Below, one piece after another: positions 9,549 to 18,199 of a stretch of DNA of 64,000 nt; within the stretch, counting starts at the first letter, position 1; each line of letters opens with the position of its first letter. Source of the DNA: Limnobaculum allomyrinae (GTDB lineage: Bacteria > Pseudomonadota > Gammaproteobacteria > Enterobacterales > Enterobacteriaceae); NCBI RefSeq assembly GCF_016649425.1, contig NZ_JADRCR010000012.1, forward strand, positions 1-64,000, written 5' to 3'. The position numbers were made by a program, and so were the translations under genes. The notes below the pieces were generated by a model, which saw only the letters and a list, made by a program, of their open reading frames with translations, had not been told where the DNA came from and searched no databases.

Positions 9549-11695
9549 AATAATCTCTCCCCTGGCTCATCACCTGAAAGACCCCGGTCTTGTTGGGAGT
9601 GACTAATATTGATTTCTTCACGGCGAGCTATTTTCTGCTGCTCAAGTTCCTGCTGGTCAGCATATTCCTCATACAGTGCCATATCGGTAATTTCACCGGA
9701 TTCATCCACACCCGGCGGTAAGAGCATTTCCCTGTTTTGCTCACGGCCGCCACTTGCTCCTGCAGGATGTGCAGATACGGCTGTATTACTTGCCGCCGTA
9801 CTGGTGGATGTGGTGTTAACCGGTGGTGGAACAACGGCATCAGATAGTTGGACTGGTTGTTCAGCAGATGTTGGGGAAGTAAACAGCACATCCATCGCCT
9901 TACTTTCTGCCTCAATCTCTGCCAGTCGTTGATTGAGTTTCCCCATGGCCTCCATATCAAACGCTCTGGGCTCAAATCCTTCAGCCACCTGAGCAAACTT
10001 TTCATACTTCAACGTCATCTTAACGACCGGAAAAGGTCCGGGTAGCGTGACATAACATTCCAGGTTATCCAGCGACTGGATATTGGAGTAACTGACAAGT
10101 TGAGTGCGGTCTTCATCTTTACCGACCGAAACGCCATCACGAACGGAGTCCGCACCATAGGAAAATTGCTCACAGGCCTTAAATCGCTCTTTTTCGCCAA
10201 GCTCTTCAGCAACCCACTTGGCAATCTCTTTACTGGGGTTACGAAAGAAGAAGCGGGTATTTAAAGTATCGAACATTGCCGCCGCGTTCTTTACGCCATA
10301 GATTTCTTCCAGTTGAGCGTAGGACTGAAAACCCAGTACAAAACAGCCACCAAACTTACGGGTCTCTGCAATGGTTTCGACTAAATCGGGCATCCGATGA
10401 AGTGTCGGTAATTCATCAAGAAAAAACCAGACACGACGGTCAGCGTTCTCTCCCATAGCGAGTAAGTTTTTAATCGCCACACTGAGCCAGGCTGAAATAA
10501 CGGGTTTCAGTGCTGAGTGGTTTTTGCCGTCAGAGGTAATAAACAGCCAGCCGTTTTTCCTGCCATCGTCTTTTACATCCCGCATCCAGTCGCGAATAGT
10601 AAATTTTGGTCCACTCTTCTCAATACCCACCAGATAGCGCAGCGCTTTCACATAGTTAGTCAATACCCCACGAATGGAAATGGCGGTTTTCTCTATTTCA
10701 GAGGCAACCAGGTTAGCTGAAGGCGTATTCTGTAAATACGCCCGCAGATTCTTCAGGCTGATAGATAACAGGGTGTTCAGCAGGCGCCAGTAACTGCGAT
10801 CTTTATCCTGCTTCATGCGATGGGCGCCATCGGTGAAAATCGTCCGGGCAGATCCCTGCCAGAACGGATCGGCGGAATCCCCTACTGAAGGGATTAACGA
10901 GCTGGCATAGTTTTCATATTCTGGAATGGTGAGACATTCAGACCACAAATCCCAGTTAGCACAACGTTTATCGAGTGGGTTTAAAATATGGTCAGTAGCA
11001 GGGTCATAAAACTCTTTAACAAAGGTAGCGCCTTTATCATAAACAATCACCAAATCCCCACGTTTGCGGGCATATTTCATAATCGCTCTGAAGGCTCTGG
11101 ATTTACCGGAGCCGACAGTGCCGTGGACACTAAAATTCTGAACCTCACTGTCTTTCACTAACGCCAGTTTATCCAGCATAATGCTGGAAGCGCGTCCCAG
11201 TTTTTTCAACAGTCGAGTAACAGCTTTCGGATCATCCGTTAATGTGCGACCACCGGTGATTTCATCCTCACTCTGCTGCTTACCTTCACGCCCCAATAAA
11301 AATACAGTCAACAGAAATAATACGCTGATAAATATACCGCCAGTAAGGCACGCGGAAATAAACTCTTTATATATAAGCTCACCGCAATACGTTGTATAAG
11401 CATCATTTAATACTTGTTGAGCTGTATATTTAAGCGTGTAGCCATAATACTCAATATGGTAGATATGTTCTCTGGCACCTATTTGGGATAATGATTGTGT
11501 TATCCAGCACCACCAATATTTCATTCCATTAAAGAAGTTCTGTTTTGATACATCAAAATAAAGCGATATTCCAACGATAGAAATAAAGAGAATACTCAAC
11601 ACCCATACGATTTGGCCCATAATCTGGCCAAACATACGTAAGCGCATGGTAAAAAGCTGACCACCCTGGGTCATATCTTTCATGTTAAAACTCAT
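9545..11695 (-). CDS. traD: TraD coupling protein (VirD4-type ATPase)
   Basis: About 716 residues from the ATG at 11695 (SFNMKDMTQGGQ), which matches the F start and follows AGGGAG; a further ATG 33 bases upstream is less likely. Two N-terminal membrane segments (about residues 15-45 and 95-125) precede the hexameric ATPase: Walker A HGTVGSGKSRAF, Walker B RRVWFFLDELPTL, and the FGGCFVLGFQSYAQLEEIYG block. The C-terminal tail is proline/serine/threonine-rich and variable; in F the very end contacts TraM. It links the relaxosome at oriT to the TraC/TraB/TraG channel. Lies between a TraS-position gene and traI; the F trbH gene and traT are not present in this interval. Confidence 0.96.
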   Translation of the reverse strand: MSFNMKDMTQGGQLFTMRLRMFGQIMGQIVWVLSILFISIVGISLYFDVSKQNFFNGMKYWWCWITQSLSQIGAREHIYHIEYYGYTLKYTAQQVLNDAYTTYCGELIYKEFISACLTGGIFISVLFLLTVFLLGREGKQQSEDEITGGRTLTDDPKAVTRLLKKLGRASSIMLDKLALVKDSEVQNFSVHGTVGSGKSRAFRAIMKYARKRGDLVIVYDKGATFVKEFYDPATDHILNPLDKRCANWDLWSECLTIPEYENYASSLIPSVGDSADPFWQGSARTIFTDGAHRMKQDKDRSYWRLLNTLLSISLKNLRAYLQNTPSANLVASEIEKTAISIRGVLTNYVKALRYLVGIEKSGPKFTIRDWMRDVKDDGRKNGWLFITSDGKNHSALKPVISAWLSVAIKNLLAMGENADRRVWFFLDELPTLHRMPDLVETIAETRKFGGCFVLGFQSYAQLEEIYGVKNAAAMFDTLNTRFFFRNPSKEIAKWVAEELGEKERFKACEQFSYGADSVRDGVSVGKDEDRTQLVSYSNIQSLDNLECYVTLPGPFPVVKMTLKYEKFAQVAEGFEPRAFDMEAMGKLNQRLAEIEAESKAMDVLFTSPTSAEQPVQLSDAVVPPPVNTTSTSTAASNTAVSAHPAGASGGREQNREMLLPPGVDESGEITDMALYEEYADQQELEQQKIARREEINISHSQQDRGLSGDEPGERLL

Positions 11696-11790
11696 GGGGA
11701 CTCCCTGAGCGCTATATTTAGCGCCCATATATAAAAGAGATATAATTACTTTTTAAATATGATGTTTAATACCTATAGCCTTTATAATAA

Positions 11791-12318
11791 TTACCCCGTA
11801 CCAGAGGGATTACCCTCAGAATCAAAATGCCCTAACATGGGAGAACCCGTTGCTGGATTAAAACTGTTTTCAGGAATATCAATATCCGTGTTGAGCATTT
11901 CCATATACGGTTTGAGCAATGATCGATTTAGCAGAATAAATACGGCAGTACTTACCCAAATTCCAGTCGCGGTTACGGTTGCAGTCATCACTAATCCACT
12001 GGATAAATGTTCAACAATAACATGACCGACAATACATAAAATAAAATAAGAGATTAATGCCCTTTTTGTATTCCTGATAATAAATCGCCAGTAAATATTA
12101 TTATCTTCCTGACGTTTTCTCAGAACTTTATAAAAAAACACAAATGCAAATAACGGCGGCACAATAAAAAAACAACCAGACAAAATGACCAACAAATAAT
12201 CCGAATAACCTTGCCTTAAATATAATCCCCAAGTCATCAGTAAAATATTGAGAATAAAAAGCCCAAGAAACACCACCGGAATTTTAAAAACCTGTTGTTT
12301 TAATACCATTGTCTTCAT
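11791..12318 (-). CDS. Polytopic membrane protein in the traS position (putative entry exclusion)
   Basis: 175 residues with about four hydrophobic segments (IPVVFLGLFILNILLMTWG, YLLVILSGCFFIVPPLFAFV, ALISYFILCIVGHVIV and TATGIWVSTAVFILL). Sequence is not recognisable beyond that, but the place between traG and traD and the size fit TraS, the inner-membrane entry-exclusion protein that acts against donor TraG. TraS proteins diverge strongly between plasmids, so position is the main evidence. A TraT outer-membrane lipoprotein gene, next to traS in F, is absent here. Adjacent to the traG stop with a gap of one base. Confidence 0.55.
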   Translation of the reverse strand: MKTMVLKQQVFKIPVVFLGLFILNILLMTWGLYLRQGYSDYLLVILSGCFFIVPPLFAFVFFYKVLRKRQEDNNIYWRFIIRNTKRALISYFILCIVGHVIVEHLSSGLVMTATVTATGIWVSTAVFILLNRSLLKPYMEMLNTDIDIPENSFNPATGSPMLGHFDSEGNPSGTG

Positions 12319-12319
12319 C

Positions 12320-15142
12320 TTAATCGCCCCCGCCCTCTATATTAGGATCGCTTCTCTTTGACGCATTTTTATTACGGGGATCGTTTTTCATAACATCCTC
12401 GTAATCATCCTTTTCGCCCTGAGCTTGCCTTTCCTTGTTATAGTTTGTTTTGTGAGTCTGCTCTGCAGATTGATGTTCCCGTTTCAGATTATCACGCTCG
12501 CCCTGAACCTCTGATTGTTTTTTATGCGTATCTTCTTTCGCTGAAGTAATCTTAGCCTTAGAACTTTTTATAAGATTATCAACATCGCCTTTCACCTCTT
12601 TATTGATACCGGCCTCTTCGGCACGTTTTTGAATATCCGCTTCTCCCTGAAGGTAACTGGCCTCCGCTCCCATGCGTCCGGATGTAGGACCTACGTCTCC
12701 CATACTGCTTCCTGCAGTGTCGCGGTTAGTGTGATAATCATCCGCAATACGCGGGGCCAGTTCCTGTTCAACAAACTGTTGAGCCAGAGCCTCCCGCTGA
12801 CGGGCAATATCCGGAGATGAGGTATTAGTTAAAATATCGTGTGCATTTTCCGGTGATTGCTTCGTCACCCAGTCAGCAAACATCTGGTCATAATTACTCT
12901 CAACCTGCGCACTCATATCTTTTGAACGGGAGGCTAACTCACTGTATTCATGGCTGCGGGTGGACGCACTGGAATAATTTTCAAAGTCATTTCTCATCTG
13001 GTTTAAGGAATACCCCAACTGATCAAGCTGAGATGCAGAATTATTGTCCGTATGATTGCCGGAGGTGGATGTTTTATCACTGGCAATGACGTCCATCGAA
13101 TCCCTAAAATCACTGGCCATTTGAGCATTCTTGTTGTGGTTATTGCTGTTATTCTGACTCCCTTTTTCATCAGTACCGTGGGATGAACCAGAAAAACCCT
13201 GCAATCCTCCGGATGCAGACGCATTAGCATAAACACCAAAATCAGCTTTCGCCCCTACCTTTAAGTCTGCACTAACGGTTCCTTTTGTTCCCTTATCCAT
13301 TAACTGCTTAAAGGCCTCATTCTTACTGATGTTATTATCTTTGGCGTATTGCTCCGCGATGGCATTCATTTTGCTAAAGGCGGCGGATTTATTACTGCCT
13401 TCGCTGGAATCAGCCCCCTGAACCATCGAGCTGCTGTTACCAAACTGCTGGCTTAATTGCATGGCTTTATTCGATGTAAACGTCAGGCCATCGTTGTAGC
13501 CTTTCTGGAAAGTACTGGACTGCTGTTCACTTTCACGGGCCTGCTCCTGGAAGGTACTGCCTAACCGGTTACTAAAGCCAAGATGAACCGGCAGTTGAGA
13601 CATTGCACCCGATGAGTTATACACGGTATTACCGCCCGCTGTTCTGGTCATCAATCCCCCGCTGACGGTCTGACTGCTCATTTGGCCTGCACTGGTGGCG
13701 CTGTTGGTATCCCACTTAAAGCCCTGAACATTATCTGTCTGTAGGTTATTAAACGCCCATGTACCGTCCACCGCCTGCGATGATGATTGACTGGCAACGC
13801 CTTGAATAGATGTACCGGTATAACTACCTGATTGTGAAAATGCACGGTTCAGCCCGTAAACCAGCCCCATCGACAGGAATGGAATAAAGGTGGAAATCCA
13901 GCCAGCTGTTGTCGCAATATCAGAATAATTCTGCTGCAACGTAGACATGTTGGATAATGTCAGAGAAGTGCCAGATAATTTAGCTTGAAGATTAAAACTG
14001 ACAGCATGGTTTAGGATGGCGAACATAATCGGCCAGCTTTGCAACCATAATATAGTCAAGAGAAAACCTTTCCATACTTGCACAAACAGAATATTCATCA
14101 GGCCAAGCAAGACCATAACAGGGAATAATCCAATCAGAACCCCTAAAATAACAGTCTGTAGCATTGGTATCTGACGGGCAGCGATTTCCGTTGAAGTGGC
14201 TTGTGACATACGTAACTTCGACATTGCTGATGTTTCTGACAACATCACTAAGCTTGAGGTATCGTCACTGCGCGATGCGTAGCTGGTAATACCGCGTCGC
14301 AAAGCGGTTAGTGTCACATTTTTCTTCATGATGTCGCTGGCACTTTGGCCACTACTATAGAAATACTGATAACTGTCGCCCAGCATTTCCGCCAACAATA
14401 TATTGGCATCTGGACGACCACCAAACACACTGCGAGCATAATAAAGCCAGGTTGTTCCACCCGTTTCAGTATCCAGTCGCAAATCAGCCTTCAATTTTAC
14501 TGAAGCTACAGCGCACGTCATAAACTTGCTATCGCGGTCAAACACTCCCCGTAATGGACTCGGATTAGCAAAAATCAACGTATACGGATCAGGAGAATTC
14601 ATCAGGTCTTCAAGAGAATATTTATGATTGAGATAAATATCGCCAATAACGCAGTTTTGGACATAATCGGAGAATAGGCCTGTTATTTCCGGATTCGCTG
14701 AGATGAAATCAGTACTCTGCACCACCAGACCAGCACCAAACAGCATTCCGCCTTTACTGTAAGTTACGGAGTTAGGCGTATGAAATACTAGTTCATACCC
14801 CTGCAATATACTGTGCCCCATTACCGTGAACAGATACGATGGAAAGACCAAACCCATCGGCACATTATCAACATGATAAACGGCCATAGGTTGGCTACTG
14901 TCGATTATCTGAATTGAACGCTTAATGTTAACCATAGAACTTGTAAGCGTAATGACAAACACCCAGTACAGAAAAACCTTAACGTCTCGGCGGCGGATAT
15001 AATCTATACAGGTAAGTAATATCCCTATCGCTGTAGCAAGACGAACAAGTGATGTCCAGGCACTGGTACTCATAAATGTAGCTATCGCGTTAAAGCTCAC
15101 GCGAAACCAGTCCCCGCCGGTAATAACATACATCTCCCACAT
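12320..15142 (-). CDS. traG: TraG mating-pair stabilisation and pilus assembly protein
   Basis: 940 residues, against 938 in F. The N-terminal half is membrane-bound with segments near residues 35-75 and several at 320-430; blocks HVDNVPMGLVFPSYLFTVMG, QNCVIGDIYLNHKYSLEDLM and NPSPLRGVFDRD mirror F. The C-terminal half (from about 440) is periplasmic, rich in S, Q, N and G, with coiled-coil-like stretches, and ends in a highly charged region. In F the N-terminal half is needed for pilus assembly and the C-terminal half for mating-pair stabilisation and as target of TraS exclusion. Overlap-free but tight junctions to traH (two bases) and the TraS-position gene. Confidence 0.96.
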   Translation of the reverse strand: MWEMYVITGGDWFRVSFNAIATFMSTSAWTSLVRLATAIGILLTCIDYIRRRDVKVFLYWVFVITLTSSMVNIKRSIQIIDSSQPMAVYHVDNVPMGLVFPSYLFTVMGHSILQGYELVFHTPNSVTYSKGGMLFGAGLVVQSTDFISANPEITGLFSDYVQNCVIGDIYLNHKYSLEDLMNSPDPYTLIFANPSPLRGVFDRDSKFMTCAVASVKLKADLRLDTETGGTTWLYYARSVFGGRPDANILLAEMLGDSYQYFYSSGQSASDIMKKNVTLTALRRGITSYASRSDDTSSLVMLSETSAMSKLRMSQATSTEIAARQIPMLQTVILGVLIGLFPVMVLLGLMNILFVQVWKGFLLTILWLQSWPIMFAILNHAVSFNLQAKLSGTSLTLSNMSTLQQNYSDIATTAGWISTFIPFLSMGLVYGLNRAFSQSGSYTGTSIQGVASQSSSQAVDGTWAFNNLQTDNVQGFKWDTNSATSAGQMSSQTVSGGLMTRTAGGNTVYNSSGAMSQLPVHLGFSNRLGSTFQEQARESEQQSSTFQKGYNDGLTFTSNKAMQLSQQFGNSSSMVQGADSSEGSNKSAAFSKMNAIAEQYAKDNNISKNEAFKQLMDKGTKGTVSADLKVGAKADFGVYANASASGGLQGFSGSSHGTDEKGSQNNSNNHNKNAQMASDFRDSMDVIASDKTSTSGNHTDNNSASQLDQLGYSLNQMRNDFENYSSASTRSHEYSELASRSKDMSAQVESNYDQMFADWVTKQSPENAHDILTNTSSPDIARQREALAQQFVEQELAPRIADDYHTNRDTAGSSMGDVGPTSGRMGAEASYLQGEADIQKRAEEAGINKEVKGDVDNLIKSSKAKITSAKEDTHKKQSEVQGERDNLKREHQSAEQTHKTNYNKERQAQGEKDDYEDVMKNDPRNKNASKRSDPNIEGGGD

Positions 15143-15144
15143 AA

Positions 15145-16503
15145 TTACGGCCTCTCAAAGCGGTAGTTATCCTGATAACGAGTTAACAATCGGCTGGAAA
15201 CTTGCTGACGCAGATAGCTCATCTGACGATCGAGCACTAATAGTGCATCCTGTTTTACCTGCACATCCGATTGCAATATCCCAATATTCAGACTGGCCTG
15301 AATAAGACTTTCTCTTAACAGTTTCATCACCGGCTCTGGATACTTTTTTCCCCCCAGCATCGTTCTGGATTGCTGAATTAATTCTTGAATGTACTGCATT
15401 AAAATGTCGTAAGTGATGTACTCCGAAAGCTGAACAATCACAGGACTGGAAATACCTAGCATCTGTGGGTCAACCAAATATTTCAGAACAGGAACAGAGG
15501 TGGATTCGATGAATCCACGCTCTTTTTGCGTTAATGGTTCGTCTGATATTGCTTTACTCTGAATGCTGGCCAATATGGCTTTAACTTGGCCATTTAGAGA
15601 GTTTTCACGACTAATGGTCATCGAGGCAATTTTTGGATTCAGACAAGTTGAGTTATCGCACTGATAAACATTAGCTTTCCCGCCATTCACCATCGCAGTA
15701 ATAATATCGTGATTACCGGCCAATGGAGGTAACGATGTAACTTTTCCGTTATCATCATAGATAATGGTACCGCTGAGACTCATAGCAAATTCGCGCAGAC
15801 CTGAGTCACCACTAAACATTGTGTTAGCGCCCAGCGAATCCCATATGAGATTTTTATTTCTAAGCACTTCATCTTTTTTATCTGGCGGGGCATTGTTTGT
15901 CACACTCCTATAACTACCGCCAATCGTACATCCTTGACGAGAAGCAGCCCAGTCAGCAAAAGCATTTGTTTGCCCTGCAATATCCTGGCAGATTTTCTTT
16001 TGACCTTCTTCAAACTGCGGAACAATACCTCCTACAATGGCCTGCGCAGCTTGACAGGTACTGGCGCTCAGGCTGTTAATGTCATTGGCCAGATTCTGCA
16101 AGAAATCCTTAGCCTTCTTCATATCCGGAACGGTCGCTTGTAGAGCCAAATCAAAAGCATAACCGGCAGCATTACTCATTATTTGCTTAACCAGTCGCTG
16201 CAGCTGCTCGCCATTAATAAAGGAAAAAGCCCCCAGATAGGCATCAATACCACCACAACCGGCATTGAGTGATGGCATCTGGATGGACATTAATTGGATT
16301 TGTTTTACTGATGTTCTGGCATAGATTGATCCGCCACTGGCATAGCCAGCAGCCTGCCCCTGCCAGACTTGAGGTTGAGTCGTATTGCTGTCAAATCCCA
16401 GCTTATTAAAGAAACTATTCATATCACTATTAACGTCAGCGAATGCCGGAAATAGGCAATTTAGCGTTATTGTTATGGCTAATACGGAGGATTTAAGCTT
16501 CAT
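15145..16503 (-). CDS. traH: TraH, F pilus assembly / T4SS outer part
   Basis: 452 residues, against 458 in F. Signal peptide of about 22 residues ending FPAFA. Blocks GQAAGYASGGSIYARTSVKQ, MPSLNAGCGGIDAYLGAFSF, DINSLSASTCQAAQAIVGGI and AFADWAASRQGCTIGG are typical of the family, with conserved cysteines and a C-terminal coiled coil. TraH is a periplasmic/outer-membrane-linked pilus assembly protein found only in F-type T4SSs, working with TraF, TraU, TraW, TrbB and TrbI. Its start overlaps the preceding gene by 11 bases, indicating coupled translation. Confidence 0.95.
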   Translation of the reverse strand: MKLKSSVLAITITLNCLFPAFADVNSDMNSFFNKLGFDSNTTQPQVWQGQAAGYASGGSIYARTSVKQIQLMSIQMPSLNAGCGGIDAYLGAFSFINGEQLQRLVKQIMSNAAGYAFDLALQATVPDMKKAKDFLQNLANDINSLSASTCQAAQAIVGGIVPQFEEGQKKICQDIAGQTNAFADWAASRQGCTIGGSYRSVTNNAPPDKKDEVLRNKNLIWDSLGANTMFSGDSGLREFAMSLSGTIIYDDNGKVTSLPPLAGNHDIITAMVNGGKANVYQCDNSTCLNPKIASMTISRENSLNGQVKAILASIQSKAISDEPLTQKERGFIESTSVPVLKYLVDPQMLGISSPVIVQLSEYITYDILMQYIQELIQQSRTMLGGKKYPEPVMKLLRESLIQASLNIGILQSDVQVKQDALLVLDRQMSYLRQQVSSRLLTRYQDNYRFERP

Positions 16504-16861
16504 ATTTCCCCCTTAATTTATTTCTAATTTTTTTAAATAAAATTTCGCATTTATCACCTAACCAAAGATAAGCACATACAAGCCAGCAAGATAGACCTAT
16601 GGCAAAGAGGGAAATAGAAATGACGTAATACGATGTATTTAACATCGCAAATGCAACCTGTTCATTAATCGATGCTTTCTTTAACTCCCCGTCATCATAG
16701 GCAGATACAGTAAAATGAAATACATAACTAATTGCTTCATAAGTTAATACTCCGGACACAGTTAAGACCATGCCAACGACAAAAAGAACCCAGAGAGTCT
16801 TATCTTCGAACTTTTTAATTTCTAACGTGTTATCCAGACGCTTCGTATATTGATTTTCCAT
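16493..16861 (-). CDS. Inner-membrane protein in the trbF position
   Basis: 122 residues with two hydrophobic segments (TLWVLFVVGMVLTVSGVLTY and YVISISLFAIGLSCWLVCAY) and charged ends. It sits between trbB and traH, where F has trbJ and trbF (TrbF is 126 residues, membrane-bound, of unknown role). The size, topology and place suggest a TrbF counterpart, but no sequence motif confirms it. Its ATG overlaps the trbB stop and its end overlaps traH, so it is embedded in the operon. Unusually AT-rich compared with traH and traG. Confidence 0.6.
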   Translation of the reverse strand: MENQYTKRLDNTLEIKKFEDKTLWVLFVVGMVLTVSGVLTYEAISYVFHFTVSAYDDGELKKASINEQVAFAMLNTSYYVISISLFAIGLSCWLVCAYLWLGDKCEILFKKIRNKLRGKYEA

Positions 16862-17409
16862 TATTTTTCTCCCTTGCTTAAAGCGAACCTAAATACTTCA
16901 TCTATCCGCGAAGATAATTCCTGAAGACCTACGGCACCCTGGAGTAGTGGAAAGGTAGCCATAGAATTGACATTGACTAAATAGGTTGTCGGTGTAGCAA
17001 TTGGTAAGCCCTGACTGAAGAATTCAACCATCACTTCCGGTGTCGCCAGCATGACGTTTGGAAACGATTCATCCCCCTTACCATCCAAACTAAACGGCGA
17101 TACGCTCAATCCCATTTCTTTAGAATACTGTGCAAGAATTGGATCAAATTGCTTGCAGTAACTGCAGGTTGACTGAAGAAATAATGCTACTGTCCAGTTA
17201 TTTAAATTAACTTTCTGGCCGTTGCTCAGCGTATGCCAGCGATCGACCGGGGTAGTTTTTAATCCCGTAGCAGTTCTATTCTCACTATCGTTCGTTGTAT
17301 TACGCTGCAGTTTTGCAGCTTCAATAGCAGCTATTTCATCCCAGGTTGAGGCAGAAACCTGTCCACAAAACCCGACCAATACACCAATGATTAATGTGAT
17401 TAATTTCAT
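16861..17409 (-). CDS. trbB: TrbB periplasmic disulfide isomerase-like protein
   Basis: 182 residues, against 181 in F. Signal peptide ending in GQVSA, then a thioredoxin-like fold with the active-site CSYC in LFLQSTCSYCKQFDPILAQY (about residue 92) and the cis-proline loop LPIATPTTYLV. F TrbB is a DsbC-like isomerase thought to help fold cysteine-rich Tra proteins such as TraN, TraU and TraH. Lies just behind traF with a 10-base gap. F has traQ (pilin chaperone) and artA/trbA between traF and trbB; none is seen here. Confidence 0.93.
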   Translation of the reverse strand: MKLITLIIGVLVGFCGQVSASTWDEIAAIEAAKLQRNTTNDSENRTATGLKTTPVDRWHTLSNGQKVNLNNWTVALFLQSTCSYCKQFDPILAQYSKEMGLSVSPFSLDGKGDESFPNVMLATPEVMVEFFSQGLPIATPTTYLVNVNSMATFPLLQGAVGLQELSSRIDEVFRFALSKGEK

Positions 17410-17419
17410 CCCTGCTTCC

Positions 17420-18199
17420 TTAAAAATTCGGTTTAAAATCGGTAGCCACGTTATAAAAACTACGCGCTAAATCGTCCTGAGACTTAAAGCCGTAGCTCAG
17501 TGGACGATAGTTTTCAGTCTTGGTATCAAACAGATATAAAGCAGGAAAATGCATTATCTTCATGTGTTCAGCCTGCCCCTGGTTTTTACGGCTGCGGGGA
17601 AAAGCTGGATGAATAACGCCATCCATTGTGACTGGCATGACAGCTATCTTGTGCTCGTCACAAAAACTCTTAATTACGCTCCCCATCAATTTATCAATCG
17701 GTTCATTACCGCGATAAAAGAAGAACACCCCGTATTGATCCGCCAGCTCACTGATAGCCGCATTTTCCAGTGCCCGATCGGTAGCCTGCTGGGTGCCAGC
17801 CGTACCGTTGTAATGACTGTATTGCAGGTTGTAATCCAGCTCCGGATAGAGAAGATTGGTTTTTTCCCAGCCTTTGGTGAATGCACCGGCTTTATTCGTC
17901 CAGAAGTCCTGAAGCAGTCGGTAACGCCGAATGTTTTCCGGTGAGGGATAGAGAATGGCCGTATCCAGTGCCGCCTGAGTCTCTTTCTGGATGGCATCCT
18001 TTTCCTGAGAAGGCGTCATGGGTACCGATGGCGCTAAAGGCGTTTCTTCCTCGTCCAGTGGCTTTGGCGGCTCCGTATACCACTGCCAGCCTTGAGGGTG
18101 ATAAGATAAATCAGGACTGGCATTCCCCTCACTGGCATAACTTGATGATGAAATGAGTGACAACGTAACGAGCATAGAAAGAGAATGGCGTAATATCAT
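17420..18199 (-). CDS. traF: TraF, thioredoxin-like pilus assembly protein
   Basis: 259 residues, against 247 in F. Signal peptide ending SSYA, then a proline-rich linker (YTEPPKPLDEEETP) and a C-terminal thioredoxin-like domain without the CXXC motif: YGVFFFYRGNEPIDKLMG, IAVMPVTMDGV, and FPALYLFDTK. Family members work with TraH, TraU, TraW, TrbB and TrbI in extending the F pilus from the periplasm. Overlaps traN by four bases (ATGA). Confidence 0.93.
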   Translation of the reverse strand: MILRHSLSMLVTLSLISSSSYASEGNASPDLSYHPQGWQWYTEPPKPLDEEETPLAPSVPMTPSQEKDAIQKETQAALDTAILYPSPENIRRYRLLQDFWTNKAGAFTKGWEKTNLLYPELDYNLQYSHYNGTAGTQQATDRALENAAISELADQYGVFFFYRGNEPIDKLMGSVIKSFCDEHKIAVMPVTMDGVIHPAFPRSRKNQGQAEHMKIMHFPALYLFDTKTENYRPLSYGFKSQDDLARSFYNVATDFKPNF

